Positions 1-9,305 of a stretch of DNA of 64,000 bases are shown here, piece by piece. The number at the start of each line of letters is the position of its first letter. The stretch's first letter is position 1. Source of the DNA: Microbacterium foliorum (lineage in GTDB: Bacteria > Actinomycetota > Actinomycetes > Actinomycetales > Microbacteriaceae). The notes below the pieces were generated by a model. It searched no databases. It saw nothing but the letters and a program-made list of their open reading frames with translations, and was not told where the DNA came from. Location of the stretch: positions 2,232,001 to 2,296,000 of the forward strand of contig NZ_CP041040.1 in NCBI RefSeq assembly GCF_006385575.1, written 5' to 3'. Both the position numbers and the translations under genes were made by a program.

Positions 1-1132
1 GTGCGGTCGCTCCCAGCAGAGACTCGATGCTTCCGGTGTCGGAGACGATCTCGGGCTCCTGACCGCGTGATCGGCGCGAGTACGCGGGAGCGTACGCCTC
101 ATCAGAGGTCGTGTCCTCGGTTCCCGTGCCTCCGCCCGAGGCGTGCGAGGAGAGCGGCACCTGCTCGGCGAGATCGAGACGGGCGACCTCATCGGTCGCC
201 TGCGCGTCGGACAGCTCGACGTCGATACCGGCCGACGGAGCAGCCACGGTCGTGTACGCCGGCTGGGCCGACTCCACCGTGTGCGGCGCGGGGGCAGGAT
301 CCTCCGTGTACGCCGGCGGGGCGGCGTCCGTCACGTAGGCGGTCGGGGCCGGGACAGCGTCCGTCGCGTTCGCCGCCGGGGCGGGGTGGGACTCGTGACC
401 GACGTCGGCGGACGGAACGGACGCGAGGTGAGAAGCAGGTGCTGTCTCCGCGTGCGGCGCAGGGTCTGACTCGGAGGCCTCGGGTGTGTCGCTCTCCGCA
501 GGGGCAGGCTCGGGGCGCGGGCGCGCGATGACCGGTCGGACCGGATTCGCGTTGCGGTGCGCGAGCGTGACGAGTCGGCCCTGGAAGTCCTCCTTGAGTC
601 CGGGCACCAGCGGAGCGAACACGGTGAAGACGACGAGCGCGAGCGCCGCGAGAAGCTGGACGACACCGTTCCAGGGAAGCCCGAAGACGCCGAACTCGAT
701 CACGAATGCGACCGCGTTCCAGAGGGCTCCCAGCCAGAAGACGGCCGAGACGGAGAACGCCACGGAAGCGAACTGATCGATCCCCAGCGAACCGACGCGT
801 CGGATACCGTCGGGCGAGAAGCGGCGGAGGATCAGCAGGAACACGGCGACCGTCGGCACGCCGATGGGCAGAATCCACTGGATGCCGGCGCCCCAGATCG
901 ATGCGTCGCCGACGTAGGGGAAGAACGAGGCGATGAAGGCGATGAGCCACACGCCGACGATGAGCAGCTCCCGCAGCGTGAACCCGAGGATGCCGTACTC
1001 CGGCGTCACCTCATCGTCATAGAGAACGCCATCGTCATCGGAGAAGTCCTCCTCGATCGCGACGTCGGATGCGGCCGCGGAACGGTCTGCATCTGAGTCG
1101 TCGTTGTTCAGGAAGGGTGATTCCGTGCTCAT
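1..1132 (-). CDS. Membrane protein with Pro/Ala-rich tail, C-terminus outside window
   Basis: The gene starts at the ATG at 1132-1130 and stays open to the window edge, giving about 377 residues. The first 45 residues are acidic. Four hydrophobic segments follow, at about 53-75, 84-103, 121-148 and 155-176. From about residue 200 the protein is low in complexity and rich in Pro, Ala, Thr and Glu, with imperfect repeats of a PAYT-like unit. This fits a four-helix integral membrane protein with a long disordered tail, probably cytoplasmic. It follows dnaE on the same strand after about 110 bp. I do not recognise the family and assign no function. Base composition matches the neighbours. Confidence 0.75.
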   Translation of the reverse strand, partial: MSTESPFLNNDDSDADRSAAASDVAIEEDFSDDDGVLYDDEVTPEYGILGFTLRELLIVGVWLIAFIASFFPYVGDASIWGAGIQWILPIGVPTVAVFLLILRRFSPDGIRRVGSLGIDQFASVAFSVSAVFWLGALWNAVAFVIEFGVFGLPWNGVVQLLAALALVVFTVFAPLVPGLKEDFQGRLVTLAHRNANPVRPVIARPRPEPAPAESDTPEASESDPAPHAETAPASHLASVPSADVGHESHPAPAANATDAVPAPTAYVTDAAPPAYTEDPAPAPHTVESAQPAYTTVAAPSAGIDVELSDAQATDEVARLDLAEQVPLSSHASGGGTGTEDTTSDEAYAPAYSRRSRGQEPEIVSDTGSIESLLGATA

Positions 1133-1245
1133 GGGGAGGGTCCTTTCGCCACGGTGCAGAGCCTCTGCGTCGTGCACCCGAACGCGTCCTGATACTACCC
1201 GGTGCGCCCGTGAGGACCCATCGAGCGGCGACGCTTCGCTGATGC

Positions 1246-4200
1246 TCAGCCCAGGCAGGTCGGCCCGAGCAGCGATTTGAGATCGCCGAACAGATCGGCT
1301 GACACCTTGACCGGCATCGGCACGTCAAAGACCTTCGCCGTGCCTCCGCGGTGCACGCGCAGCACCACCTCGGTGTCGCCGTTGTGGCGTCGCAGCACTT
1401 CGGCGAGCTCGGTCATCACCCGCTCGGTCGCCCTCTGCTCCGCCAGGACGAGCGCGAGGGGTCCCGCGGCGTCGAAGGAGCCGACATCCGGCGCGAACGC
1501 CGACTGCGCATGCAGGTTGAGTCCGTCATCGCGCTTCGACACGCGTCCGCGCACCGCGAGGATGGAGTCCTGCTGCAGGATGTGCTGGAACTCGGTGTAG
1601 GTCTTGCCCATGAACATGACCGTCACCTCGCCGTTGAAGTCCTCGACCGTGATCATGCCGTACGGGTTTCCGCTGGCCTTCGCGACACGATGCTGGACGC
1701 TCGTGACGAGACCGGCGACGGTGACCTGCTCGCCGTCCTGCATGTCCTCGGAGTTGATCAGGTTGTGGATCGAGATCGATGCGTGCTTCGCAAGCGGCAC
1801 CTCGAGCCCTGCGAGGGGGTGGTCGGACACGTAGAGCCCGAGCATCTCGCGTTCGAACGCGAGTTTGTCCTTCTTGATCCACTCCGGCCGCGACGGCACC
1901 TTCGCAGGTGGCGCCTCTTCCATGTCGTCGTACAGGCTGTCGAAGTCGAAGCCGATCGCGCCCTGCGCCTCGTTCCGCTTGCGATCCACAGCCGCCTCGA
2001 CGGCGTCCTCGTGGACTTCGAGCAGAGCGCGGCGGGAGTCGCCCATCGAGTCGAACGCACCGGCCTTGATCAGCGATTCGACGGTGCGCTTGTTCGAGAC
2101 ATGCAGCGGCACCTTCTCGAGGAAGTGGTGGAACGAGGTGAATCGCTCGTCCTTCCGTGCCGCGATGATGCCCTCGACGACGTTGCTGCCGACGTTGCGG
2201 ACGGCACCCAACCCGAAGCGGATGTCGTCGCCGACGGCGGCGAAGTATTTGATCGACTCGGAGACGTCGGGCGGGAGCACCTTGATGCCCATGCGACGGC
2301 ACTCGTTGAGGTACAGCGCCATCTTGTCTTTCGAGTCGCCGACGCTGGTGAGCAACGCAGCCATGTACTCGGCGGGATAGTGGGCCTTGAGATAGGCGGT
2401 CCAGTACGACACGACGCCGTAGGCCGCCGAGTGCGCCTTGTTGAAGGCGTAGTCCGAGAACGGGAGCAGGATCTCCCAGATCGCGTTGACGGCTCCGTCG
2501 GAGTACCCGTTCGCGTGCATGCCGGCCTGGAAGCCCTCGAACTGCTTGTCGAGCTCCGACTTCTTCTTCTTGCCCATCGCGCGGCGGAGGATGTCGGCCT
2601 GTCCGAGCGAGAACCCGGCCACGCGCTGGGCGATGGCCATCACCTGCTCCTGGTAGATGATCAGACCGTACGACTCGTCGAGGATGTCGGCGAGCGACTC
2701 GGTGAACTCCGGATGGATCGGCGTGATGGGCTGCTGACCGTTCTTGCGCAGCGCGTAGTTCGTGTGCGAGTTCGCCCCCATGGGCCCTGGACGGTACAGC
2801 GCGATGAGTGCCGAGATGTCACCGAAGTTGTCCGGACGCATGAGGCGCATGAGCGATCGCATCGGACCGCCGTCGAGCTGAAAGACGCCGAGCGATTCGC
2901 CTCGTCCGAGCAGGTCGTAGGCCCCGCGGTCGTCGAGTGCGAGGTGTTCGAGGTCGAGCTCCTCTCCGCGGTTGGTGCGGATGTTGTCGAGCGCGTCCGA
3001 GATGATCGTCAGGTTGCGCAGCCCCAGGAAGTCCATCTTGATAAGGCCGAGCGACTCGCACGAGGGGTAGTCGAACTGCGTGACGATCTGGCCGTCCTGC
3101 TCGCGGCGCATGATCGGGATGATGTCGATCAACGGCTCGGACGACATGATCACACCCGCCGCGTGCACGCCCCACTGGCGTTTCAGACCCTCGAGACCGA
3201 GAGCGCGGTCGAAGACCGTCTTCGCCTCCGGGTCGGTCTCGATGAGGGCGCGGAACTCGCTCGCCTCTTTGTAGCGGGGGTGCGCGGAGTCGAACATTCC
3301 GTCGAGGGGCATGTCCTTGCCCATCACGGGCGGCGGCATCGCCTTGGTCAGCCGCTCCCCCATGCTGAACGGGAACCCGAGCACGCGGCCCGCATCCTTC
3401 AGCGCCTGCTTGGACTTGATCGTGCCGTACGTGACGATCTGCGCGACGCGCTCGGATCCGTACTTCCTGGTCACGTAGTCGATGACCTCGCCACGGCGCC
3501 GGTCATCGAAGTCGACGTCGAAGTCGGGCATCGAGACGCGGTCAGGGTTCAGGAACCGCTCGAAGATGAGGCCGTGCTCGAGCGGGTCGAGATCAGTGAT
3601 CTTCATGGCGTAGGCGACCATGGAACCGGCTCCGGATCCACGACCGGGCCCCACGCGGATGCCGTTGTCCTTGGCCCAGTTGATGAAGTCGGCGACGACG
3701 AGGAAGTAGCCAGGGAAGCCCATCTGCAGGATGATGCCGGTCTCGTACTCGGCCTGCTTGCGCACCTTGTCGGGGATCCCGCTCGGGTACCGGTAGTGGA
3801 GACCCGCCTCGACCTCTTTGATCAGCCAGCTGTCTTCGGTCTCTCCGTCGGGCACCGGGAAGCGCGGCATGTAGTTCGCCGCCGTGTTGAACTCGACCTC
3901 GCAGCGCTCCGCGATGAGCAGCGTGTTGTCGCAGGCCTCAGGGTGATCGCGGAAGAGCTGGCGCATCTCGGCGGCGGTCTTGATGTAGTAGCCGTCGCCG
4001 TCGAACTTGAAGCGGTTGGGGTCGTCGAGTGTCGAGCCCGACTGCACGCACAGCAGGGCCTCGTGCGCGTCGGCCTCGTGCTGATGCGTGTAGTGCGAAT
4101 CGTTGGTTCCGACGAGCGGGATGCTCAGATCTTTCGCGAGCCGGATCAGATCCGTCATGACCCTGCGCTCGATGGAGAGACCGTGATCCATGATCTCGGC

Positions 4201-4764
4201 GAAGTAGTTCTCCTTGCCGAACAGGTCTTGGAACTCCGCGGCCGCGGCGCGGGCGGCGTCGTACTGGCCGAGGCGCAGACGTGTCTGGATCTCTCCCGAG
4301 GGGCATCCGGTGGTGGCGATCAGTCCCTTGCCGTAGGTCTGGAGCAGCTCGCGGTCCATGCGGGGCTTGAAGTAGTAGCCCTCCATGCTCGACAGGGAGC
4401 TGAGGCGGAACAGGTTGTGCATCCCCTGCGTGCTCTCGCTCCACATCGTCATGTGCGTGTAGGCACCGGAGCCCGAGACGTCGTCGCTCTTCTGATCGGG
4501 AGACCCCCACTGCACGCGCGTCTTGTCACTGCGATGCGTGCCGGGCGTGACGTACGCCTCGAGTCCGATGATCGGCTTGACCCCTGCCGCGTTCGCCGCC
4601 TTGTAGAACTCGAAGGCCGCGAACGTGTTGCCGTGGTCGGTCACCGCGATGGCCGGCATGTCGTAATCGGCCGCCGCCTGGGTCATCGCCGCGATCTTCG
4701 CCGCCCCGTCGAGCATCGAGTACTCGCTGTGCACGTGCAGGTGGACGAAGGAGTCGGATGCCAT
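1246..4764 (-). CDS. dnaE: DNA polymerase III alpha subunit (DnaE1, replicative)
   Basis: This is the catalytic subunit of the replicative polymerase. The protein is 1172 residues from the chosen ATG at 4764, close to the usual DnaE length. The N-terminal PHP domain opens with HLHVHSEYS at residues 8-16 and has TDHGN near 42. The polymerase catalytic Asp motif PDFDVDFDD lies near residue 411. The fingers, HhH and OB-fold regions follow to the C-terminus. An upstream in-frame ATG at 4794 would add ten residues; I prefer 4764 because the PHP motif normally begins within about ten residues of the start. A second alpha subunit (dnaE2) lies at 49845, so this copy is the replicative one. It is downstream of the cell-division genes on the same strand. 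Confidence 0.97.
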   Translation of the reverse strand: MASDSFVHLHVHSEYSMLDGAAKIAAMTQAAADYDMPAIAVTDHGNTFAAFEFYKAANAAGVKPIIGLEAYVTPGTHRSDKTRVQWGSPDQKSDDVSGSGAYTHMTMWSESTQGMHNLFRLSSLSSMEGYYFKPRMDRELLQTYGKGLIATTGCPSGEIQTRLRLGQYDAARAAAAEFQDLFGKENYFAEIMDHGLSIERRVMTDLIRLAKDLSIPLVGTNDSHYTHQHEADAHEALLCVQSGSTLDDPNRFKFDGDGYYIKTAAEMRQLFRDHPEACDNTLLIAERCEVEFNTAANYMPRFPVPDGETEDSWLIKEVEAGLHYRYPSGIPDKVRKQAEYETGIILQMGFPGYFLVVADFINWAKDNGIRVGPGRGSGAGSMVAYAMKITDLDPLEHGLIFERFLNPDRVSMPDFDVDFDDRRRGEVIDYVTRKYGSERVAQIVTYGTIKSKQALKDAGRVLGFPFSMGERLTKAMPPPVMGKDMPLDGMFDSAHPRYKEASEFRALIETDPEAKTVFDRALGLEGLKRQWGVHAAGVIMSSEPLIDIIPIMRREQDGQIVTQFDYPSCESLGLIKMDFLGLRNLTIISDALDNIRTNRGEELDLEHLALDDRGAYDLLGRGESLGVFQLDGGPMRSLMRLMRPDNFGDISALIALYRPGPMGANSHTNYALRKNGQQPITPIHPEFTESLADILDESYGLIIYQEQVMAIAQRVAGFSLGQADILRRAMGKKKKSELDKQFEGFQAGMHANGYSDGAVNAIWEILLPFSDYAFNKAHSAAYGVVSYWTAYLKAHYPAEYMAALLTSVGDSKDKMALYLNECRRMGIKVLPPDVSESIKYFAAVGDDIRFGLGAVRNVGSNVVEGIIAARKDERFTSFHHFLEKVPLHVSNKRTVESLIKAGAFDSMGDSRRALLEVHEDAVEAAVDRKRNEAQGAIGFDFDSLYDDMEEAPPAKVPSRPEWIKKDKLAFEREMLGLYVSDHPLAGLEVPLAKHASISIHNLINSEDMQDGEQVTVAGLVTSVQHRVAKASGNPYGMITVEDFNGEVTVMFMGKTYTEFQHILQQDSILAVRGRVSKRDDGLNLHAQSAFAPDVGSFDAAGPLALVLAEQRATERVMTELAEVLRRHNGDTEVVLRVHRGGTAKVFDVPMPVKVSADLFGDLKSLLGPTCLG

Positions 4765-4818
4765 GCCTTCGAGTCTACTTTCGGCATCCGACATCGCAGG
4801 CCGGGTGGAGCGGTGCGG

Positions 4819-5391
4819 TCACCGCAGATCGAGGCGCATCAGCACCCGGGGAAAGCCGTCGAGGGTGGAACCGGTGTCGGCGGCCTTCTCGAACCCCGCG
4901 TTTTCGAACAGTCGCCTGGTTCCGACATACGCCATCGTCTGATTCACCTTCTCGCCGCGGTTGTCGACCGGGTACCCCTCGATCGCGGGCGCCCCACGAT
5001 GCTCGGCGTACGCGACGGCTCCCTCGATCAGTGCGTGCGAGATGCCCTGCTTCCGATATCCGGGGCGGATGCGGATGCACCACAGCGACCACACTTCGAG
5101 GTCATCGATATGCGGGATCAGCCGATTGCGGGCGAAGCTCGTCGCACTGCGGGGGTGCACCGCGGCCCAGCCCACGGGTTCTTCGTCGAGATAGGCGATG
5201 ACTCCGGGCGGCGGGTCCTGATGGCAGAGCTCGCGTACGCGGTCGGCGCGCTGCGCGCCCCGCAGCGCGTTGTTCTCCTTGCTGCCTATGCGGTAGCTCA
5301 GGCAGAAGCACACGTTCGACGTCGGCTTCTTCGGACCGACGAGGGTCGCCACGTCGTCGAACTCGGTCGCCGGTCGCACCTCGATGCTCAT
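4819..5391 (-). CDS. GNAT-family N-acetyltransferase
   Basis: A 190-residue protein from the ATG at 5391. The acetyl-CoA-binding loop of the GNAT fold is visible as RIRPGYRKQGIS, residues 107-118. A conserved IEGYPVDNRGEK block follows at 137-148. Residues 62-78 (PGVIAYLDEEPVGWAAV) form the usual central strands. The substrate is unknown. The protein at 58992 shares the same layout and the same PVD.RGEK block, so the two are paralogues in this genome. It lies between rluD and dnaE, with only 43 bp to rluD. Confidence 0.85.
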   Translation of the reverse strand: MSIEVRPATEFDDVATLVGPKKPTSNVCFCLSYRIGSKENNALRGAQRADRVRELCHQDPPPGVIAYLDEEPVGWAAVHPRSATSFARNRLIPHIDDLEVWSLWCIRIRPGYRKQGISHALIEGAVAYAEHRGAPAIEGYPVDNRGEKVNQTMAYVGTRRLFENAGFEKAADTGSTLDGFPRVLMRLDLR

Positions 5392-5434
5392 GCGCTCAGT
5401 CTGGCTCACGACGCCGACATCCGCCGCTGACGAT

Positions 5435-6355
5435 TCACTCGCCGCGCAGGATCTCCAGTGCATGGTCGAAATCTGCGGGGTAGGGCGACTCGAACTGCAC
5501 CCAGTCCCCCGTCGTCGGGTGCGAGAACGCAAGCCTGTGTGCGTGCAGCCACTGACGGGTCAGGCCGAGCCGCGCCGACAGCGTCGGGTCGGCGCCATAG
5601 AGAGGGTCGCCCGCACACGGGTGGCGGAGCGCCGCCATGTGCACGCGGATCTGGTGCGTGCGCCCGGTCTCGAGGTGGATCTCCAGCAGCGACGCCCCGG
5701 GAAAAGCCTCGAGCGTCTCGTAGTGGGTCACCGACGGCTTGCCGTCCGGCACCACGGCGAACTTCCAGGAGTGGTTCGGGTGCCGACCGATCGGCGCGTC
5801 GATCGTTCCCGTCAGCGGGTCGGGGTGGCCCTGAACCACCGCGTGATAGATCTTCTCGACCGTGCGCTCTTTGAACGCGTGCTTCAACCTCGTGTACGCG
5901 ATCTCGCTCTTGGCCACGACCATGAGTCCGCTGGTACCGACATCCAGACGATGCACGACCCCCTGGCGCTCCGAAGCCCCGCTGGTGGACACTCGGAACC
6001 CCGCCGCGGCGAGAGCCCCGACGACGGTCGGCCCCTCCCACCCCAGTGAGGGGTGCGCAGCGACGCCGGTGGGCTTGTCGACCACGACGATGTCGTCGTC
6101 GTCGTAGACGATTCCGAGTTCGGGAACCGCGATCGGGATGATCCGCGGCTCCTCCTTCGGCTGCCATTCCACCTCGAGCCACCCTCCACCACGTAGGCGG
6201 TCGGACTTGTCGAGGGTGACTCCATCGAGGCGCACGCCTCCGGCGGAGGCGACATCGGCGGCGAAGGTGCGCGAGAAGCCCATCAACTTCGCCAGCGCCG
6301 CGTCGACGCGTGAGCCCTCCAAACCGTCAGGAACCGGGAGGGAACGGGATTCCAC
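5435..6355 (-). CDS. rluD: RluD-family 23S rRNA pseudouridine synthase
   Basis: A 306-residue enzyme that isomerises uridine to pseudouridine, most likely in 23S rRNA. An N-terminal S4-like RNA-binding region spans about residues 15-62. The catalytic domain contains HRLDVGTSG at 135-143, whose Asp138 is the family nucleophile. GRTHQIRVH and the GDPLYG region follow. The start is taken as the GTG at 6355, two bases after the lspA stop, because no ATG lies between it and the S4 domain. The lspA-rluD pairing is common in bacteria. The exact target uridine cannot be read from sequence. Confidence 0.93.
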   Translation of the reverse strand: MESRSLPVPDGLEGSRVDAALAKLMGFSRTFAADVASAGGVRLDGVTLDKSDRLRGGGWLEVEWQPKEEPRIIPIAVPELGIVYDDDDIVVVDKPTGVAAHPSLGWEGPTVVGALAAAGFRVSTSGASERQGVVHRLDVGTSGLMVVAKSEIAYTRLKHAFKERTVEKIYHAVVQGHPDPLTGTIDAPIGRHPNHSWKFAVVPDGKPSVTHYETLEAFPGASLLEIHLETGRTHQIRVHMAALRHPCAGDPLYGADPTLSARLGLTRQWLHAHRLAFSHPTTGDWVQFESPYPADFDHALEILRGE

Positions 6356-6357
6356 GC

Positions 6358-7008
6358 TCAGCGTCCGTCCGACGCCGAGGCCGGCGCATCGGGAGATGCT
6401 CCGTCCGGGCGGGACACCTCGGAGCGAGGATCCGCGCCGGCTTCTTCGGCCAAGGCGGCGGCCTCGGCTTCCTCGTCGGTCTCGACAGGAGCATGATCTC
6501 GCTCGCGCGTGCCGTCGAAACGAAGCCCGAGCACGACGAGCAATGCCACGGAGATCATTCCGCTGACGATGAAGATGTCGGCGACGTTGAAGATCGCGGG
6601 CATCATCCACGGCATCGAGATCATGTCGACCACGTGTCCCATGGGGAAGCCAGGGTCGCGGAAGAGCCGATCGGTGAGGTTACCGAGAACCCCGCCGAGC
6701 AGGCAGCCGAGGACAACGGCCCAGAGGCGAGAGCGGAGCCCGAAGGCCTTCCACACGATCACTCCGGCGACGACCGCGAGAGCGATGGTGAAGATCCATG
6801 TGACATCGGATCCGAGTGAGAACGCCGCACCGGGGTTGCGCACGTAATACAGCTGAAGGAACTCACCCAGCACCGGGACGGGCTCCTGCAGCGGCAGGTT
6901 CTCGGTGGTGAGGTACTTCACAAACTGATCGGCGGCCAGCACGATCGCTGCGAGAACCGCAACGATCGCGCCGGCCGCCGACCGACGAAGGGCAGGGCGT
7001 CCTGGCAA
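6358..7008 (-). CDS. lspA: Lipoprotein signal peptidase (signal peptidase II)
   Basis: A membrane aspartyl protease that removes signal peptides from diacylglyceryl-modified prolipoproteins. There are four hydrophobic segments. The two catalytic aspartates sit in the family motifs GNLTDRL (Asp113) and FNVADIFI (Asp144), and NPGAAFS at 58-64 is also conserved. At 216 residues it is longer than the typical 160-170, because a Glu/Ala/Asp-rich cytoplasmic tail of about 50 residues follows the last helix. It lies between divIVA and rluD on the same strand and is probably co-transcribed with them. Confidence 0.95.
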   Translation of the reverse strand: MPGRPALRRSAAGAIVAVLAAIVLAADQFVKYLTTENLPLQEPVPVLGEFLQLYYVRNPGAAFSLGSDVTWIFTIALAVVAGVIVWKAFGLRSRLWAVVLGCLLGGVLGNLTDRLFRDPGFPMGHVVDMISMPWMMPAIFNVADIFIVSGMISVALLVVLGLRFDGTRERDHAPVETDEEAEAAALAEEAGADPRSEVSRPDGASPDAPASASDGR

Positions 7009-7017
7009 AGGGACGAC

Positions 7018-7623
7018 CTACAGTCCGATCGCGGAGACCGGGGTCGAGTCCGTCGACGCCGACTTCTCGTCGAGGTCGCGGAGCTGGCCCTCGATGTAAC
7101 CGCGCAGCTGCGAGCGGTAGTCGCGCTCGAAGTTGCGGAGCTCGGTGATGCGAGCCTCGAGCGCATTGCGCTCGCGCTCGAGACGTGCCGACTCTTCGCG
7201 CTGCTTGGCCTCGGCCTCGGTGCGGATGCGGTTGACTTCGCCTTCGGCTTCGGCGATGAGCTGAGCGCGCTTCGCCTCACCCTCGGCGACGTGCTCGTCG
7301 TGCAGGCGCTGCGCGAGCTCGATGATGCCGGCAGTCGCGGTGGCGGAACCCGACGGAGCGGGCTCAGCGGGCGCCTGGGCCGGAGCCGGAGCCTCTTCGA
7401 CGACCGCAGCGGGTGCCTCTGCAGCGGCTGCGGGAGCGGCCGGCGCGTCGCCGGACTCGTACGCGGCCAGCTTGGCCTTGAGTTCGACGTTCTCTTCGAG
7501 GGCCTTGCGCCACTCGATGACGATCTCGTCGAGGAAGTCGTCGACCTCGTCCGGGTCGAAGCCGTCCTTGAAGCGGACGTGCTGGAACTGCTTGGTGACG
7601 ACGTCATCCGGGGTAAGTGCCAT
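7018..7623 (-). CDS. wag31: DivIVA/Wag31 polar growth protein
   Basis: A 201-residue coiled-coil scaffold that marks negatively curved membrane at poles and septa and organises apical wall growth in actinobacteria. The N-terminal lipid-binding DivIVA domain covers about residues 2-45 and includes a KQF..VRFKDGFDPDEVDDFLDE pattern. A Pro/Ala-rich linker (about 60-95) follows, then a long charged coiled coil (about 100-190). The ATG at 7623 has a clear GAAGGAG ribosome-binding site. It occupies its conserved place after sepF and yggT. In mycobacteria Wag31 is a Ser/Thr kinase target; no phosphosite is asserted here. Confidence 0.95.
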   Translation of the reverse strand: MALTPDDVVTKQFQHVRFKDGFDPDEVDDFLDEIVIEWRKALEENVELKAKLAAYESGDAPAAPAAAAEAPAAVVEEAPAPAQAPAEPAPSGSATATAGIIELAQRLHDEHVAEGEAKRAQLIAEAEGEVNRIRTEAEAKQREESARLERERNALEARITELRNFERDYRSQLRGYIEGQLRDLDEKSASTDSTPVSAIGL

Positions 7624-7746
7624 GGTGGCTCCTTCGATGAGTTCGGTTGCCAGTTTTGGAGAATGGCGTGGTCGAGATTCGGCGCGAACCCGGGGCGCGC
7701 ACCTGGGAGCCAAGCATAGTCCCCGAGCCTGTCAGTCGCGACGCCA

Positions 7747-7764
7747 CGACACCCCAGGGTGTCG
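7747..7764. repeat. Perfect 18-bp inverted repeat between yggT and divIVA
   Basis: Arms CGACACCC and GGGTGTCG, 8 bp each around a 2-bp centre, begin 14 bp beyond the yggT stop. There is no T-tract on the minus strand, so it is a weak candidate for an intrinsic terminator. It could equally be a dimeric repressor site ahead of divIVA, which starts about 125 bp downstream. Confidence 0.5.
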
Positions 7765-7778
7765 AAGTCGCACAGGTC

Positions 7779-8078
7779 TCAGATGAAGCTTCGGACGATG
7801 CTCATCAGGATCAGCACGATCAGGATGGTGATCGAGAACCCGAAATCCAGGGACAGCGAGCCGATTCGCAGGGGTGGGATGATCCGCCGGAAGAACCGGA
7901 CCGGCGGATCGGTCACCGTGTAGACGAGTTCGGCGGCGACGAGCCCGGCGCCCTTGGGTCGCCACTCACGATTGAACAGCGGGATGTAGCTCAGAATGAG
8001 CCGCGCGAAGAGCACCAGCAGGTACAGCAGAAGAGCCAGATGTACGATGCTGGCGACGATGGAGACGACGAACCCCAC
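7779..8078 (-). CDS. YggT-family membrane protein
   Basis: A 99-residue protein with two hydrophobic segments (about 2-27 and 77-97) around a hydrophilic middle containing DPPVRFFRRIIPP, the hallmark stretch of the YggT family. It lies between sepF and divIVA, as in most Gram-positive division clusters (Rv2146c in M. tuberculosis). It starts three bases after the sepF stop, so the two are probably translationally linked. The molecular role of the family is poorly defined; position implies a membrane role in division or polar growth. Confidence 0.92.
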   Translation of the reverse strand: MGFVVSIVASIVHLALLLYLLVLFARLILSYIPLFNREWRPKGAGLVAAELVYTVTDPPVRFFRRIIPPLRIGSLSLDFGFSITILIVLILMSIVRSFI

Positions 8079-8081
8079 GGT

Positions 8082-8558
8082 CTACGACTGGTCGAAGCCC
8101 GCGGACTCTGCATCCGCGTGCGCGATTCCCCCGTGGCCCGAGACCGCGATGTTCTCCGGCGACAGCAGGAAGACCTTCGACGTGACCCGCTCGATGCGGC
8201 CGTAGAGGCCGAGCGAGAGTCCGGAGGCGAAGTCGATCAGACGGCGAGCATCTGCATCGCTCATCTGCGACAGGTTGATGATGACCGGCACACCTTCGCG
8301 GAAGCTCTCCGCGATGAGCTGAGCATCGCGGTACTGCTTCGGGTGCACGGTGAGGATCTCGTTCACTGCCCCTCCTGCGGGCTGGCGCACGGCGACGGGG
8401 CGCCGTAGCGGGGTCACGGGCGCCGGAGCGGGCTCCTCGCGTTCGCGGTCGCGATCACGCTCTCGGTGGGAGCGGGCCGGGGCCGGCTCCTCCTCGTAGA
8501 CCTCTTCCTCGTCAGCGAGGCCGAGATACACCATGGTCTTCTTCAGCGGGTTACCCAT
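8082..8558 (-). CDS. sepF: Cell division protein SepF
   Basis: A 158-residue FtsZ-binding protein that tethers the Z-ring to the membrane in bacteria without FtsA. The N-terminal amphipathic helix ([14 protein letters not shown]) is the likely membrane anchor. An acidic/Arg linker covers about 18-60, and the folded SepF core about 66-145, including the conserved VIINL and [11 protein letters not shown] segments. GGAGGA precedes the ATG at 8558. No ftsA is seen in the cluster, which fits SepF as the FtsZ anchor. Confidence 0.95.
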   Translation of the reverse strand: MGNPLKKTMVYLGLADEEEVYEEEPAPARSHRERDRDREREEPAPAPVTPLRRPVAVRQPAGGAVNEILTVHPKQYRDAQLIAESFREGVPVIINLSQMSDADARRLIDFASGLSLGLYGRIERVTSKVFLLSPENIAVSGHGGIAHADAESAGFDQS

Positions 8559-8600
8559 CGTGTCCTCCGGTTCGAACGTGTCGGGTGGTCTTTTTAGAGG

Positions 8601-9305
8601 TTAACCCCGGTCGGGGCGGGGTCCCGTGATTGCGGACCCGATCCGCAGGTGTGTCGCGCCCGCATTGATTGCCGCGACGAAGTCGCCGGTCATTCCTGCG
8701 GATATCCAGTCGGCGGAAGGCTCGACCTCGCGCACTCTCTCGGCGACCGTGCGCAGGCGCGCGAATGCCGAGGCGGGTTCCTCGTCGAGTGGTGCGACCG
8801 CCATCACACCGCGCAGGCGCAGCGACGGAAGGGCGAGGATGTGCTCCGCGAGCGACCGGGCATCGTCGGGCTCGACTCCGCCCCGGCCCGCATCGTCGGT
8901 GAGGTTCACCTGGACGAGGACGTCGAGGATGTCATCGTCCTCTGCGGCCCTGTGGAGCGCATCGGCCAGCCTGTCTCGGTCGACCGAGTGCACGGCATCC
9001 GCACCGCGGCGGATCGCGGACGCCTTGTTGGTCTGCGCCTGGCCGATGAAGTGCCAGCGCAGATCGAGGTCACCGAGCTCGCCGGTCTTCGACGAGAGCT
9101 CCTGCTGACGGTTCTCCCCCACGTCGCGGACGCCGAGCGAATGCAGTTCGCGGACGAGCGACGAGGGGTGGAACTTCGTCACGACGATCCGGGTGATCTC
9201 CCCCGGATCCCTGCCTGCCAGGCGCGCGGCGTCGGCGATCCGTCGATCGATCGCCGACAGCCGCGCTGCCAGACCGGACTCGGTCTGGCCCTGCGCCGGA
9301 GTCAC
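8601..9305 (-). CDS. YggS/PLPBP pyridoxal-phosphate homeostasis protein
   Basis: A 234-residue single-domain alanine-racemase-like barrel that carries PLP and buffers free B6. VVTKFHP near residue 45 holds the PLP lysine, GENRQQE follows, and the C-terminal [12 protein letters not shown] and THLRIGSAI motifs match the family. It starts at a GTG at 9305 that overlaps the ftsZ stop as GTGA, indicating translational coupling. In mycobacteria a YfiH-type gene lies between ftsZ and yggS; it is absent here. Confidence 0.93.
   Translation of the reverse strand: MTPAQGQTESGLAARLSAIDRRIADAARLAGRDPGEITRIVVTKFHPSSLVRELHSLGVRDVGENRQQELSSKTGELGDLDLRWHFIGQAQTNKASAIRRGADAVHSVDRDRLADALHRAAEDDDILDVLVQVNLTDDAGRGGVEPDDARSLAEHILALPSLRLRGVMAVAPLDEEPASAFARLRTVAERVREVEPSADWISAGMTGDFVAAINAGATHLRIGSAITGPRPDRG

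Noticed and set aside
1351..5430. A plus-strand open frame of about 1359 codons opposite dnaE.
   Set aside because: It is the antisense of the dnaE, GNAT and nearby genes in GC-rich DNA; composition (His, Arg, Val, Glu-rich) is typical of a shadow frame and no motif is visible.
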